64,000 nt of DNA from Dehalococcoidia bacterium (GCA_030619685.1 JAUXAX010000001.1:1-64000), one strand, 5' to 3'; counted from the first letter of the stretch, positions 38,263-47,059 are shown. Translations and numbers: made by a program. The notes: generated by a model not told the origin, from the sequence alone.

Positions 38263-39582
38263 CTATTGGATTCTATAGAATGCCTCGTCGAATTCTGGTC
38301 TACCTATGTATTGCCCTGTGAAGAACTCCGGCACTTTCTTCCACCATTCCATGGGGTTATCGGGCAATTCAATTCCAAGTTCTTCAAACGCTTCAAAAAA
38401 ACCCTGCTTGCTGGGCGGGCAACCCCTTATTTCCACGCAGTGATTTATCAAAGGGTTCTTGCCATTATTCTTTACCTGACATTGGCCAAAGAGCAAAGTG
38501 TGCTTGTGTCCTGGCGTGGGTTCCTGGATCTTACCAGTTAGTATCTCGATATCGTCAAAAGGTTTATCTCTGTTTTTCGCCGCGAGAATACCCATAGATA
38601 TAAATAGGCCATAATATCCGCAATATGTGCAGCCAGTCTTATCCCCCTCTGGCCACCTGATGCCTCGTATTCCCATGAGTTCAAAAACTAGCGGCATATC
38701 GCCAGATTCATTCTGTGGCCACGCGAACTTGTGCGGTTTCGTGGCCGTCCTGATATCCATCTCCCCTCTGATGTTGATGTCACTCAGGTCTATGGGGCGG
38801 CCATTGCTTTCGGCTACCATGACCAGATGAGGGACATTCTGTGGGCCAATACCGAGGATTGTTGCCCCTACCTTATCAGCAGAGAGAAGGTCCTTGGAGG
38901 CAATAAGGATATCCGATCGATGCGCTTTACCCCAAAAAGCAGGCCCTTTTTCGAGGGTATAGATACCATCTATGATGTTAAGGGATGTTGGAATCATTTG
39001 TGGCAACTTGGAAATATGATAGTTCAGGTCAATATTCTGGTTTGGATTGTGACATTTCTTTTTGGAGGAGATGTTCAGCACGCCTTTGAGATTCTTTATC
39101 CCGAGAGAAACAATGGCTTGGCTATGCGTCTTTAGTACCGGCATATTAACAACATAGTCAGCATCAAGAATGTCCGTATTAACCGACAAAGTCACGTCAC
39201 CCGCAGTAACCTTCGTGAAAGATCCTTTGTGAACATCGATTATCTTTACACCATATCGTTCCGCAAGGATGTCAAGGCCCATGCCCCTAGCAGCGAGTCG
39301 AAGCATAGACTCGGACTCCTTCTCGAGTTCAAGGATGCCCTCCACTATGGCAATATCTTCAGCCCCATGTTCCTTCAGAAGGATTACGATATCTTCAATC
39401 AATCGCGCCGTTGTCAAGACGCCGTACTTAGGAAAGTCTACTCCTTCAAGCCAAAAGACAAGGTTGGGTTTTATAACCACCTTTGAACTACCAGAAACGC
39501 CTCCAAGCCCTCCGGCTAGATCCACCGCTTTCCTTAATGATTCAAAGGGCTTCTCATACTTCACGAGAGCAACATCATACAT
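38263..39582 (-). CDS. DUF362 domain protein
   Basis: A 439-residue protein from ATG 39582, which follows GAAGGT; the longer frame to 39714 starts without support. The DUF362 core is visible: VVIKPNLVFW, VVNMPVLKTHSQAIVSLGIKN and NIIDGIYTLEKGP. The C-terminal third has scattered cysteines (CTYCGYYG, FGQCQ, HCVEIRGCPP) that could hold a cluster. DUF362 proteins are often found with corrinoid and ferredoxin-dependent enzymes in anaerobes, but no reaction is established. It lies downstream of the flavoprotein and methyltransferase genes and may share their transcript. DNA is more AT-rich than the housekeeping genes. Confidence 0.82.
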   Translation of the reverse strand: MYDVALVKYEKPFESLRKAVDLAGGLGGVSGSSKVVIKPNLVFWLEGVDFPKYGVLTTARLIEDIVILLKEHGAEDIAIVEGILELEKESESMLRLAARGMGLDILAERYGVKIIDVHKGSFTKVTAGDVTLSVNTDILDADYVVNMPVLKTHSQAIVSLGIKNLKGVLNISSKKKCHNPNQNIDLNYHISKLPQMIPTSLNIIDGIYTLEKGPAFWGKAHRSDILIASKDLLSADKVGATILGIGPQNVPHLVMVAESNGRPIDLSDINIRGEMDIRTATKPHKFAWPQNESGDMPLVFELMGIRGIRWPEGDKTGCTYCGYYGLFISMGILAAKNRDKPFDDIEILTGKIQEPTPGHKHTLLFGQCQVKNNGKNPLINHCVEIRGCPPSKQGFFEAFEELGIELPDNPMEWWKKVPEFFTGQYIGRPEFDEAFYRIQ

Positions 39583-39726
39583 CGTTCTTACCTTCGCAGT
39601 TTCTGTTTTGAGGCTATGTTGCCCGGGATTTCCGATATCAACTTCTGATACTCTTGGGAGCCTCAGCGATCGCAACCTAGGTATATCCAGACATAGGCTG
39701 AAGTTGCTTGTCACGCGCCGCGGGTT

Positions 39727-41229
39727 CTAGAATCTTGTCGTAGCAAACCTCTTCCTGTCTTTCTTGCATATGATCTGAGTAACGTTTCTACCGGACATCA
39801 TTGCAGTAGGCACCCCGCCTCCTGGTTCAACCCACTGTCCTGCCATATAGAAATCCTTCAATCCCGGCAGAGTCTTCCGCATACTTCTAAGTCCCATCCT
39901 GGGGGTTAAAAGCCAACCTTCAAAGCTCCCTTTCCAGTTGTTCGTAAATCTTATTACCGTTGAAGGCGTTGAAACGTCAATTACTTCTACGTTTGATTGT
40001 ATGTTTCCGTATTTTCTCTCTAGTATTTCGATAACCTCATTGGCAATCCTGTCCTTTTGCACTTTGTATTCTTTTACATCACTCCTCTTCAGGTTTTCCC
40101 AGTATTCATAGTTGCTGGTTGGAAGTATAACTGATATTACAGTTTTGCCTTCAGGTGCCAGTGTTGGGTCAAAATTGAATATCCTTACCATAATGTCTTC
40201 GTACGCAATGCTTTCATCGATAGTCAGGGGCCTTTCCAACGGGAAAACTAGCGAGTGCGGCTCATTTTCAAAGGTTCTGGAAACTCCAAGAGATACCAGC
40301 ACATATGAAGGAAAAGTCTCATAATTGTCATAGTAGTCCCTTATCTTCTCATCCAGGTATTTCCCGCCAAGCATCTCAAAGATTGTATAGTGACCATCAG
40401 CAGCAGAAATGACTATATCGGAACCATGTACTTCTCCGTTCTCCAGCACTATTCCTGTGGCTGAATCATTTTCAGTGGTAATGTTCGTTGCTTTTGACTT
40501 GTAATTGATTCTGCCTCCTAGCTCCAAGTATCTCTTCTCTATCAGACGGGCAAACTCCAGCGAACCACCGATGGGATAACCGGCACTCTTCTTGTGCATC
40601 TCCACAAGTGTCATGATTATGAATATGACCACCGTTTCTGGCAGAAACATGAATTCAAACGTTTTCCTGAGCAAGGGATCCTTGCATCTTTCGGCATATT
40701 CCTGTGCAGAAATGCCACTCCACTTTTTCAAAGCTCCACGATTGGGGATGTACCACAGCATCAGCCTGAGAATATCCAATAGACCATAGGTTTCTGGTGC
40801 TTTTTCAATAGGTATATTAAACTTCAGGAATTTTCTTACGGCATTTGTGAACTCGGAGATTAATTCCTTATCTTCGGGAGCTTTTTCCAGCATCTCCTTT
40901 TCCAGTTTGTCGACATCTGTGAATACTCTTATGAATCTGCCGTCTCTTTCCTCGACTCTCATCCATTCTTCGTGACCTACAAACTCCAATTTCTTCATGT
41001 CTATCAACTCATTCCAAAGATGATAGAAGTTGTCGCTAGGACTTGAGCCAACCAGCCAGTGAATACAGTTATCGATGGTGAAGCCTTTTCTTTTCCACCC
41101 CGTACACACCCCGCCTGGAACGTTATGCAATTCATATATTTCGGTATCATATCCGTTCATCTGTAGATAGCAGCCAGCAGATAGTCCGGCAATACCTGCA
41201 CCAATAATAGTTACCTTCTTGTTTTGCAT
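39727..41229 (-). CDS. FAD-dependent phytoene-desaturase-like oxidoreductase
   Basis: A 500-residue flavoprotein of the CrtI/NAD(P)-binding Rossmann group. The N-terminal FAD motif is VTIIGAGIAGLSAGCYL, followed by ELHNVPGGVCTGW; the C-terminal FAD motif is FYMAGQWVEPGGGVPTAMMSGRNV. Such proteins include carotenoid desaturases and retinol saturase-like enzymes, but many anaerobe members lie in non-carotenoid operons. No crtB-like gene is nearby, so carotenoid synthesis is unlikely. ATG 41229 is preceded by GGAAGGTAA. GC content is low, as in the DUF362 gene next to it. Confidence 0.88.
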   Translation of the reverse strand: MQNKKVTIIGAGIAGLSAGCYLQMNGYDTEIYELHNVPGGVCTGWKRKGFTIDNCIHWLVGSSPSDNFYHLWNELIDMKKLEFVGHEEWMRVEERDGRFIRVFTDVDKLEKEMLEKAPEDKELISEFTNAVRKFLKFNIPIEKAPETYGLLDILRLMLWYIPNRGALKKWSGISAQEYAERCKDPLLRKTFEFMFLPETVVIFIIMTLVEMHKKSAGYPIGGSLEFARLIEKRYLELGGRINYKSKATNITTENDSATGIVLENGEVHGSDIVISAADGHYTIFEMLGGKYLDEKIRDYYDNYETFPSYVLVSLGVSRTFENEPHSLVFPLERPLTIDESIAYEDIMVRIFNFDPTLAPEGKTVISVILPTSNYEYWENLKRSDVKEYKVQKDRIANEVIEILERKYGNIQSNVEVIDVSTPSTVIRFTNNWKGSFEGWLLTPRMGLRSMRKTLPGLKDFYMAGQWVEPGGGVPTAMMSGRNVTQIICKKDRKRFATTRF

Positions 41230-41290
41230 GCTATTACCTTCCAATCTCGTGTGAGGGCTAGCGTAGCCAATCCTTCAGCCAAGAGGAACC

Positions 41291-42463
41291 TTAAATACTG
41301 ATCGGATATTTTCCCCACTTGTGTGCTGCCTCGACCATCCATTTTAGCCGGGTTGGGTCCACAGACGTATGAGTATGAGACTGTGATATGATGAAGCCGC
41401 CACCCTTGGCAGCATCCCTTAGCGCTTTCTTAACAGCACCTTCCACTTCTTCCTGGGTGCCCCTGACCAAAAGATAGGAAACATCCAGATTGCCGACCAG
41501 GACTAGTTTGTGCCCCACTTGTTCTCGAACTCTGCCCAGTTCCATACCTGCAGTGGGTTCCATGGTTAATAGGCCATCAAAGCCCCACTCAACGAACTTA
41601 TCGAGGAATGCATAGATGTTTCCGCAGGAGTGCCAGATCAATTTCTTGTTCTGTTTATGCACAAACTCGGAGATCCGCCTGTATCTATCCCCGTACAGTT
41701 TCTCAATGAGCTCGGGACGCAATAACGGCCCCGTCTTTTGGCCCAAATCATCTTCTCCTATCACCACCTCAACACCGGATTTCATTATCGCATCGAGGTA
41801 CTTAATGTAGAGATCGGTTTGGAAATCGATAACCTTCTTGATGAAATCGGGCTTCTGATAGACGGCTCTGGTAAAGTTCACGAACCCCATCTGCTGCCAG
41901 GTGCTCGAGAATACCCCCACTGAGGTGTATCCGATGGGGAGAATCCTGTCACCGTAGTTGTCTGCCAGCCTCTTGTGATGATCGGCGACATTCCTTATAA
42001 ACTCGTCATAAAGGGGTTTCTTTCTTTCAACCCAGGCATCCCACTCTTCCTCGGTCGTACAGAGCCCACGAACATAGTTCACAACTATGTCGCCATCTTC
42101 CTTCGCTGCGATTTCCCAGGCACGCCCCCAAACATCGTGGAGGGTCAAACCTAGCTTGGCCCCCGGTTCTTCGTGGACTTGCATCAATGTGTATGTCGTC
42201 CAGTTCGCGTCAAACCCCAGCTTGATCGCGGCTTCCAAAGCGTCCGCGAAATTGCTGTACAATAGCTCAGTCCAAGTCGAATTCATAATATCCTTGATTG
42301 CATTCTTCAATTCGGGGTTTCTCAACATCTCAGCCATAGCAGCGGGAGGTCTACCCAGAATCTTGTTGCTGGTGGCTGGCTCCGCGATCAGACCCATCAC
42401 CGGTACCCGGTCCGGCTCCTCATGATTGAGAGCAGTCAGAATACGTTGCTTAAAATCCATCAT
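41291..42463 (-). CDS. UroD/MtaA-like corrinoid methyltransferase
   Basis: A 390-residue TIM-barrel protein of the uroporphyrinogen-decarboxylase superfamily, MtaA-like branch. Start ATG 42463 overlaps the stop of the corrinoid protein gene (ATGA) and is preceded by GGAGG; the open frame upstream is not real. RILTALNHEEPDRVPV is the family N-terminus, and LIWHSCGNIYAFLDKF provides the His and Cys that bind zinc in methylcobamide methyltransferases. With the adjacent corrinoid protein it probably moves a methyl group to or from cobalt. The methyl donor or acceptor is unknown; this is not heme synthesis. Confidence 0.88.
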   Translation of the reverse strand: MMDFKQRILTALNHEEPDRVPVMGLIAEPATSNKILGRPPAAMAEMLRNPELKNAIKDIMNSTWTELLYSNFADALEAAIKLGFDANWTTYTLMQVHEEPGAKLGLTLHDVWGRAWEIAAKEDGDIVVNYVRGLCTTEEEWDAWVERKKPLYDEFIRNVADHHKRLADNYGDRILPIGYTSVGVFSSTWQQMGFVNFTRAVYQKPDFIKKVIDFQTDLYIKYLDAIMKSGVEVVIGEDDLGQKTGPLLRPELIEKLYGDRYRRISEFVHKQNKKLIWHSCGNIYAFLDKFVEWGFDGLLTMEPTAGMELGRVREQVGHKLVLVGNLDVSYLLVRGTQEEVEGAVKKALRDAAKGGGFIISQSHTHTSVDPTRLKWMVEAAHKWGKYPISI

Positions 42464-43104
42464 GACAGCCTCCATCCCTTGATAATGTCCACGCCTGTAA
42501 CTGCATCGGGTGCAAACGCATCCGCTCCTACATTCTCTGCAAATCTTTCGGTGAGCGCTGCCCCACCTATGATGACTTTGACCTCGTCTCTTAGGCTTTG
42601 CTTCTTCAATTCTTCTATGACTCTTCCTATCTCCATGTCCATGGAGGTTAGGAGACATGACATTCCCAGAGCGAGCGGACTATGCTCCTTGACCGCATCA
42701 ATGAATTTCTGAGTAGGTACATCGATACCAAGGTCGATCACATTGAAGCCCGCGCTTTTGGCATAGTTTATGAAAATGTTTTTGCCGAGATCATGCAGAT
42801 CACCAGCCACAGTTCCAACCGCAACGGTCCCTGCTGCCCTCATCACTCCGGCCTCCATCAACGGCGAGAGTAGATTCGTCACTTCGTTTGCTATTTCACC
42901 CGCATATACCAGCTCAATTAGAAACCATTCTCCGTCTTGAAACCTTTTACCCACAATCTGTAGGGCATCGGTAACGGCATCGACAGCGTGTTTGATGGCT
43001 TCAGAATCGTCTCTCTCGATTATCGAGTTAGCAGCTTCGACTGCAGTACCTATGTCCAGTTCCAATAGGCCGTTCTTTAGTCGCTCGAGGACATTACTTG
43101 ACAT
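42460..43104 (-). CDS. Corrinoid (cobalamin-binding) protein
   Basis: A 214-residue protein of the MtaC/MttC type: an N-terminal helical cap (about 1-85) and a Rossmann-like B12 domain (90-214) with the cobalt-ligand motif DLHDLGKNI, the LGMSCLLTSMD segment and IIGGAALTERFA. It carries the methyl group between substrate and acceptor. It is coupled to the UroD-like gene by a four-base overlap. No RamA-type activating protein is visible nearby. Confidence 0.93.
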   Translation of the reverse strand: MSSNVLERLKNGLLELDIGTAVEAANSIIERDDSEAIKHAVDAVTDALQIVGKRFQDGEWFLIELVYAGEIANEVTNLLSPLMEAGVMRAAGTVAVGTVAGDLHDLGKNIFINYAKSAGFNVIDLGIDVPTQKFIDAVKEHSPLALGMSCLLTSMDMEIGRVIEELKKQSLRDEVKVIIGGAALTERFAENVGADAFAPDAVTGVDIIKGWRLS

Positions 43105-43278
43105 CGTGCAGCCTCCGGGTTGAGAAGATTAGTGGCCTGATTATAGCTAGCCAAGCCCATGCCGTCAACAAGGGCTGTCCTATGTTCCAAAATGGAATGA
43201 TTTTCGGAGACTACGAGGGTGTGGGAGAGGCGCATCATGCCTGCCTTGCAACTCAAGTCCATATGGTCTGAGACAGGC

Positions 43279-44523
43279 CTAGAGCCTCCTGCGCACGAGG
43301 TATGAGGCAAGGAACTTCCTGTCGATATTGGGTGTTCGGTACAATTGGAAGACCATCGAGTCTCGATACATTAGCTCCATGGGCCATCCCTCCTCTCTCT
43401 CAATAGCGCGGGCCCCCATGAGTTCGATAGTCTTGCGGCAAGCGTCGATAGCTGCCGGGGCGGCGAACCTGAAAGCGAGAATAGACCATTTGCCGTGTTT
43501 CGCCTCTTCATCTCCCTCGTCCCAGAGCTTGTTTGCCTTGGCAGTGATAGCGCGGGCTGCCTCAGCACTGACCCACATATCTGCTATGGGGAAGTGGATT
43601 CCCTGATACTCGATAAGAGGATGGTCCCACCGTATGGTGGTTGTCGTGTAGTCCAGGGCCTGCCTGATGGCCGCTTCGCAAACCCCGACGGCCTGGAACG
43701 CCTGATTGCCCATGTGCTTATTCATTCCGTTGACTATGGCGTACAAGCCTTTGCCCTCAGGCGCCGCCAGGTGTTTCTTGTGTATTCTCAGGTCCTTGAG
43801 CAAAAGCTCATAGCGTGCACAGCCCCACCTTGCTCCTGTCAGGTCTCCCTCGCGGCCACGGATGACGCCGTCTGAGTCATCGTTGACGATGAATAAGCTA
43901 AGGCCACTTGTGCGCTTGGTCGTGTCCGTCTTCATCAGTGCCAGATGCCACTGAAGACCGACCGGACCAGGGCTGCACATCGCCATCCACCACTTGGGGC
44001 CGTTGAGTATGTAAGTATCTCCATCAAGGACAGCACTGCCGCGCATACCGCCTATATCAACGCCTGACTCTGGGTCGGTAGCCCAGATTGTGCAGAATCC
44101 ACCATCCAACGTTCGCTTGAAATACTCCCTTTTGGTGTCCGCGTCTGGGGTCCAGTGCTGGAGTATGTGGCACCAGGGCTCGCCATAGGCAAAGGCGTCA
44201 TCCACCGCTTTGGTAAAAGCGATCTTAGTGATCTCAGCCGACATCAGGCCGCACTGGAAGAGGCTCCACCCCGGCCCTCCGTACTCCTTGGGTATCACTC
44301 TGCCGTAGAACCCGGCATCTATTATCGACTTGTGGAGCCCGTAGTAGACGTCTGACATCTCTGTCATTGCCAGCACGCCGCCGAGGCGGTCCAGTTGCCG
44401 GCGGTTGGGCAACCACCACTCTTCGATTATGTCCCTTGCCTTGTCGAGCATTTCATACATCGCCGGCGTCCACTCTTCGGGATGGTCAGCCGGGTCATAG
44501 ACATTGGGCTTGGTGACGTCCAT
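43279..44523 (-). CDS. Acyl-CoA dehydrogenase family protein
   Basis: A 414-residue flavoprotein. The N-terminal helical domain has VIPKEYGGPGWS, the middle beta domain ATDPESGVDIGGMRGSAV and YILNGPKWWM, and the C-terminal domain carries the usual R-D-x-x-QLYRTPN-like end (MVFQLYRTPNIDRKF). Which C-terminal residue is the catalytic base is not clear by eye. The substrate is unknown. It is the first large gene of the methyltransferase region; 174 bases separate it from the corrinoid gene. TCAGGAGG precedes the ATG. Confidence 0.9.
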   Translation of the reverse strand: MDVTKPNVYDPADHPEEWTPAMYEMLDKARDIIEEWWLPNRRQLDRLGGVLAMTEMSDVYYGLHKSIIDAGFYGRVIPKEYGGPGWSLFQCGLMSAEITKIAFTKAVDDAFAYGEPWCHILQHWTPDADTKREYFKRTLDGGFCTIWATDPESGVDIGGMRGSAVLDGDTYILNGPKWWMAMCSPGPVGLQWHLALMKTDTTKRTSGLSLFIVNDDSDGVIRGREGDLTGARWGCARYELLLKDLRIHKKHLAAPEGKGLYAIVNGMNKHMGNQAFQAVGVCEAAIRQALDYTTTTIRWDHPLIEYQGIHFPIADMWVSAEAARAITAKANKLWDEGDEEAKHGKWSILAFRFAAPAAIDACRKTIELMGARAIEREEGWPMELMYRDSMVFQLYRTPNIDRKFLASYLVRRRL

Positions 44524-44552
44524 CTACTACTGCCTCCTGAGTGATTCGTTTC

Positions 44553-44720
44553 CTATTTCTGATAGAGAAGGCCTAACAAAAACACTACGTATGCAATTGC
44601 AATCACAACAGAAGAGATCTTAAACATATGCTTGGCAATGTGCTTTGGCATGAACAGTTCGAAGAATGCTTTATCATCACCATATTTCCTTATTTGCCCT
44701 TGCAACCAGCCTCGGTTCAC
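44553..44720 (-). CDS. Small single-span membrane protein
   Basis: From GTG 44720 a 55-residue frame reads MNRGWLQGQIRKYGDDKAFF, then LFMPKHIAKHMF and a hydrophobic segment ISSVVIAIAYVVFLLGLLY before YQK and stop. That is a basic cytoplasmic head and one membrane helix. It ends 30 bases before the acyl-CoA dehydrogenase start on the same strand. No strong ribosome binding site is seen, so confidence is modest. Function unknown. Confidence 0.45.
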   Translation of the reverse strand: MNRGWLQGQIRKYGDDKAFFELFMPKHIAKHMFKISSVVIAIAYVVFLLGLLYQK

Positions 44721-44828
44721 AATCGACAAAGGTTTAGCTAATTATAGCCATCTCATTTTGCGACTACAAGTCCGGAAGTCTGGAGCATGCAAAATGCAAC
44801 TACAGAATTGGATTTGAGTGTGAGAATG

Positions 44829-44860
44829 TAAAAGCCTCTCTGATTAGAGAGGCTTTTTTG
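44829..44860 (-). terminator. Terminator of ssrA
   Basis: An 11-bp stem (AAAGCCTCTCT/AGAGAGGCTTT) with a four-base loop lies just after the tmRNA CCA on the minus strand and is flanked by T runs on both strands. It may also end transcription coming from the left. Confidence 0.85.
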
Positions 44861-44864
44861 AGCG

Positions 44865-45220
44865 TGGTGGAGACGGGGGAGAGTCGAACTCCCCGTCCAG
44901 AAGAATCCCATCCAGAGTATCTACAAGCTTAGTCAGCCGTTTGTTCTCGCTCGACCGTCCTCCGCTGACCGATTACGACCAAGCCAGCCGATGGATCTTG
45001 AGCGACCCTTTACCGGCATCGGGATCGCTGCACCTCGACTTTTCGGCGCCCAAATCTCACCCTTCGAGGAGAGGTTGAGGTGGACGTGGCTGCCTTTGTT
45101 TAGGCTGCCAGTGCGTATTCGCGTTCGCCAGTTGTTTTTTTTGCCACCTGATTTACGAGGTTGATGGCACCTCGGCTTGCCACTCCGGAATCAAACTCCC
45201 CTGTCGAACCACACGTCCCC
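44865..45220 (-). ncRNA. ssrA: Transfer-messenger RNA (tmRNA)
   Basis: tmRNA rescues stalled ribosomes together with SmpB. The 5' end GGGGACG (45220-45214) pairs with the 3' CGTCTCC, followed by ACCA (CCA encoded at 44867-44865). GTGTGGTTCGACAGG near the 5' end and GAGTTCGACTC in the T-arm are conserved. The tag frame is at 45144-45100: GCA resume codon, then AKKTTGEREYALAA and TAA, a 14-residue tag with the usual ALAA end. The total length of 356 bases is normal. smpB lies directly upstream on the same strand. Its last 17 bases recur at 31516. Confidence 0.97.
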
Positions 45221-45242
45221 ATTCATTTATGTAAAGAAGCTG

Positions 45243-45716
45243 CTAACGCTTCTTACCCTTGTCTGAAGTACGCTGGCTGAACGCGCGCTCTATCTGGCGC
45301 TGGGCATCGCGCAGAGCTAGTGCCTCACGCTTATCGTAGACTTTCTTGCCCCTGGCAACTCCCAGCTCCACCTTGGCTATTCCATTTTTAAGGTACAGTC
45401 TCAGGGGCACTATGGTCAGCCCCCTCCTCATCACTGCACTGCTGAGTTCTGCTATCTGTTTGCGATGCAGCAGCAGTTTCCGCGGCCTTTTCGGCTCGTG
45501 GTTATATCTGTTGCCCCCAGGATACCGGGCGATGTGAGCGCCCAGCAGCCACAATTCACCCTTTTCCGATCTGGCGTAGGCATCACGCAGATTAATCCTA
45601 CCTGCGCGAATCGACTTTATCTCAGTGCCAGTCAGGACCAGCCCTGCCTCGACACTTTCCTCAATGTGGTAGTCGTGATACGCCTTGCGGTTGACGGTAA
45701 TCGTTTTCAGGGCCAT
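45243..45716 (-). CDS. smpB: SsrA-binding protein SmpB
   Basis: SmpB binds tmRNA and acts in trans-translation. From ATG 45716 it has 157 residues: ITVNRKAYHDYHIEESVEAG, GTEIKSIRAGRINLRDAY and the C-terminal basic tail (RTSDKGKKR) that enters the mRNA channel. The ATG is only five bases after the -10 element, so the mRNA should have almost no leader and no ribosome binding site. ssrA follows 22 bases downstream. Confidence 0.96.
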   Translation of the reverse strand: MALKTITVNRKAYHDYHIEESVEAGLVLTGTEIKSIRAGRINLRDAYARSEKGELWLLGAHIARYPGGNRYNHEPKRPRKLLLHRKQIAELSSAVMRRGLTIVPLRLYLKNGIAKVELGVARGKKVYDKREALALRDAQRQIERAFSQRTSDKGKKR

Positions 45717-45721
45717 GTTTG

Positions 45722-45750
45722 AGTATACCAAATCACAAAGGTTATGTCAA
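45722..45750 (-). promoter_or_regulatory. Consensus sigma-70 promoter for smpB (leaderless)
   Basis: TTGACA and TATACT are exactly 17 bases apart on the minus strand. The predicted transcription start falls on or next to the A of the smpB ATG. Confidence 0.7.
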
Positions 45751-45754
45751 GTTA

Positions 45755-45766
45755 GAACATGTGTTC
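45755..45766. promoter_or_regulatory. LexA-like GAAC-N4-GTTC palindrome upstream of smpB
   Basis: GAACATGTGTTC matches the Gram-positive type SOS box (GAAC-N4-GTTC) and ends four bases from the -35 element of the smpB promoter. A repressor bound here could block it. A 12-base match can occur by chance. Confidence 0.3.
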
Positions 45767-45865
45767 CGTACCCTATCAGCAAGGGCATACCTCTTCGCTC
45801 CAATGTATTTTGGCCTCGGGTACCCCGGCGTGAGCAAAACCATCTTCATGAATGCTGCTTTGTGC

Positions 45866-47059
45866 TCAATCCCTGCAGCCTACAATAGCCACGCCGGAAA
45901 CGCCGCCGCCGGGAAGGCCCCCATAATTCTGGGCCAGGCCGATCCTCGGGTTTTTCAACTGTCGAGGTCCTGCCTTTCCCTGAAGCTGGAGGTACGACTC
46001 GAAGATCATCCTGATCCCGCTGGCGCCTACGGGATGCCCAAAGCACTTCAAGCCGCCATCGGCATTGACCGCCACCTCCCCTCCCAGGTTGAAAGTGCCA
46101 GCCTCGATATCTTCCCTAAATTTGCCCCTGGGAGTGAAACCAAGGTCCTCACAGATCAAAGTCTCGGTGATAGTGAAGCAATCATGTATTTCGGCAATGT
46201 CGACTTCCTTGCGGGGATCCTTTATACCGGCCTCTTCGTAGGCCATCTGGCCAGAACGCACAATCTCATCAATGTGGACGTAATCATAGTCATCTGCTAT
46301 TACCCCCTGTGGTCCTGCTCCGCAGGATATGGCAAAGCCCTTAACCAAGATATAGTCATCCCTGATATTCTTGGCGATATCAGGCCGAGTGATGACCGCC
46401 GCCGCCGAGCCATCGCTCACTCCACAGCAATCGTAAAGTCCCAACGGCCAAGCGATTATCGGGGCATTCATCGCCTGCTCTATCGTTATCTCACGCTGGA
46501 AATGGGCCCTGTGATTCAGGCTGCCGTTGTGGTGGTTCTTGACTGCGATCATGGCCAGCATCCGCTTGCCCTCCTCGGGGCTCAACCCATAGGTGTGAAA
46601 GTATCTGGTAGCTGAGAGAGCAAATCTGGCTGGCGCCACAATTGGTGCCCACACCCAACTGCTAAACTGGGGCTCGCCTCCCGCTTGAGTAATCCCGGTG
46701 GTCCCCGAGTCCTTTAGCTTTTCCGCGCCGCAGGCCAGCGCGATATCATATATCCCAGCAGCCACAGCATAAGAGGCGCCCCTAAAGGCTTCGATCCCTG
46801 TGGCACAGTAGTTCTCCACCCTGGTGATGGGTATATAATCCGTTTTCAGCGCCCGGGCCAGCCTTGCCCCTGAGCAGCCTGTCTCCGCGCCCTGTATCCC
46901 CAACCAGGCCGCCTGAATCTCTTTAAGATCAATCCCTGCATCCGCCAAAGCTTCATGGCACGACTCCACCATCAGGTCCTGATCGCTCTTATCCCAGAGC
47001 TCCCCGAACCTTGTACAGCCCATGCCAACTACAGCAACTCTATCTTTAATGCCCGGCAT
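45866..47059 (-). CDS. Thiolase family protein (acetyl-CoA acetyltransferase type)
   Basis: A 397-residue thiolase of the SCP-x/archaeal type. The nucleophilic cysteine is in ENYCATGIEAFRGA, and the C-terminal GGLKCFGHPVGASG and NYGG hold the His and second active-site residues. It is paired with the HMG-CoA-synthase-like gene 29 bases upstream, as in archaea, where thiolase, HMG-CoA synthase and a DUF35 protein form one complex. It could cleave or make acetoacetyl-CoA, which links it to the CoA-transferase and carboxylase operon at 54-60 kb. Confidence 0.9.
   Translation of the reverse strand: MPGIKDRVAVVGMGCTRFGELWDKSDQDLMVESCHEALADAGIDLKEIQAAWLGIQGAETGCSGARLARALKTDYIPITRVENYCATGIEAFRGASYAVAAGIYDIALACGAEKLKDSGTTGITQAGGEPQFSSWVWAPIVAPARFALSATRYFHTYGLSPEEGKRMLAMIAVKNHHNGSLNHRAHFQREITIEQAMNAPIIAWPLGLYDCCGVSDGSAAAVITRPDIAKNIRDDYILVKGFAISCGAGPQGVIADDYDYVHIDEIVRSGQMAYEEAGIKDPRKEVDIAEIHDCFTITETLICEDLGFTPRGKFREDIEAGTFNLGGEVAVNADGGLKCFGHPVGASGIRMIFESYLQLQGKAGPRQLKNPRIGLAQNYGGLPGGGVSGVAIVGCRD

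Noticed and set aside
42464..42658. N-terminal extension of the UroD-like methyltransferase
   Set aside because: It lies inside the corrinoid protein gene in another frame and is Arg/Cys/His-rich without family similarity. ATG 42463 has a GGAGG site.
44632..44817. A 61-codon plus-strand frame upstream of ssrA
   Set aside because: It is antisense to the small membrane protein at 44553-44720, which has a clear membrane helix and basic head.
46001..46615. Long plus-strand frame opposite the thiolase
   Set aside because: It is antisense to the thiolase, whose active-site motifs are intact. It has no domain character.
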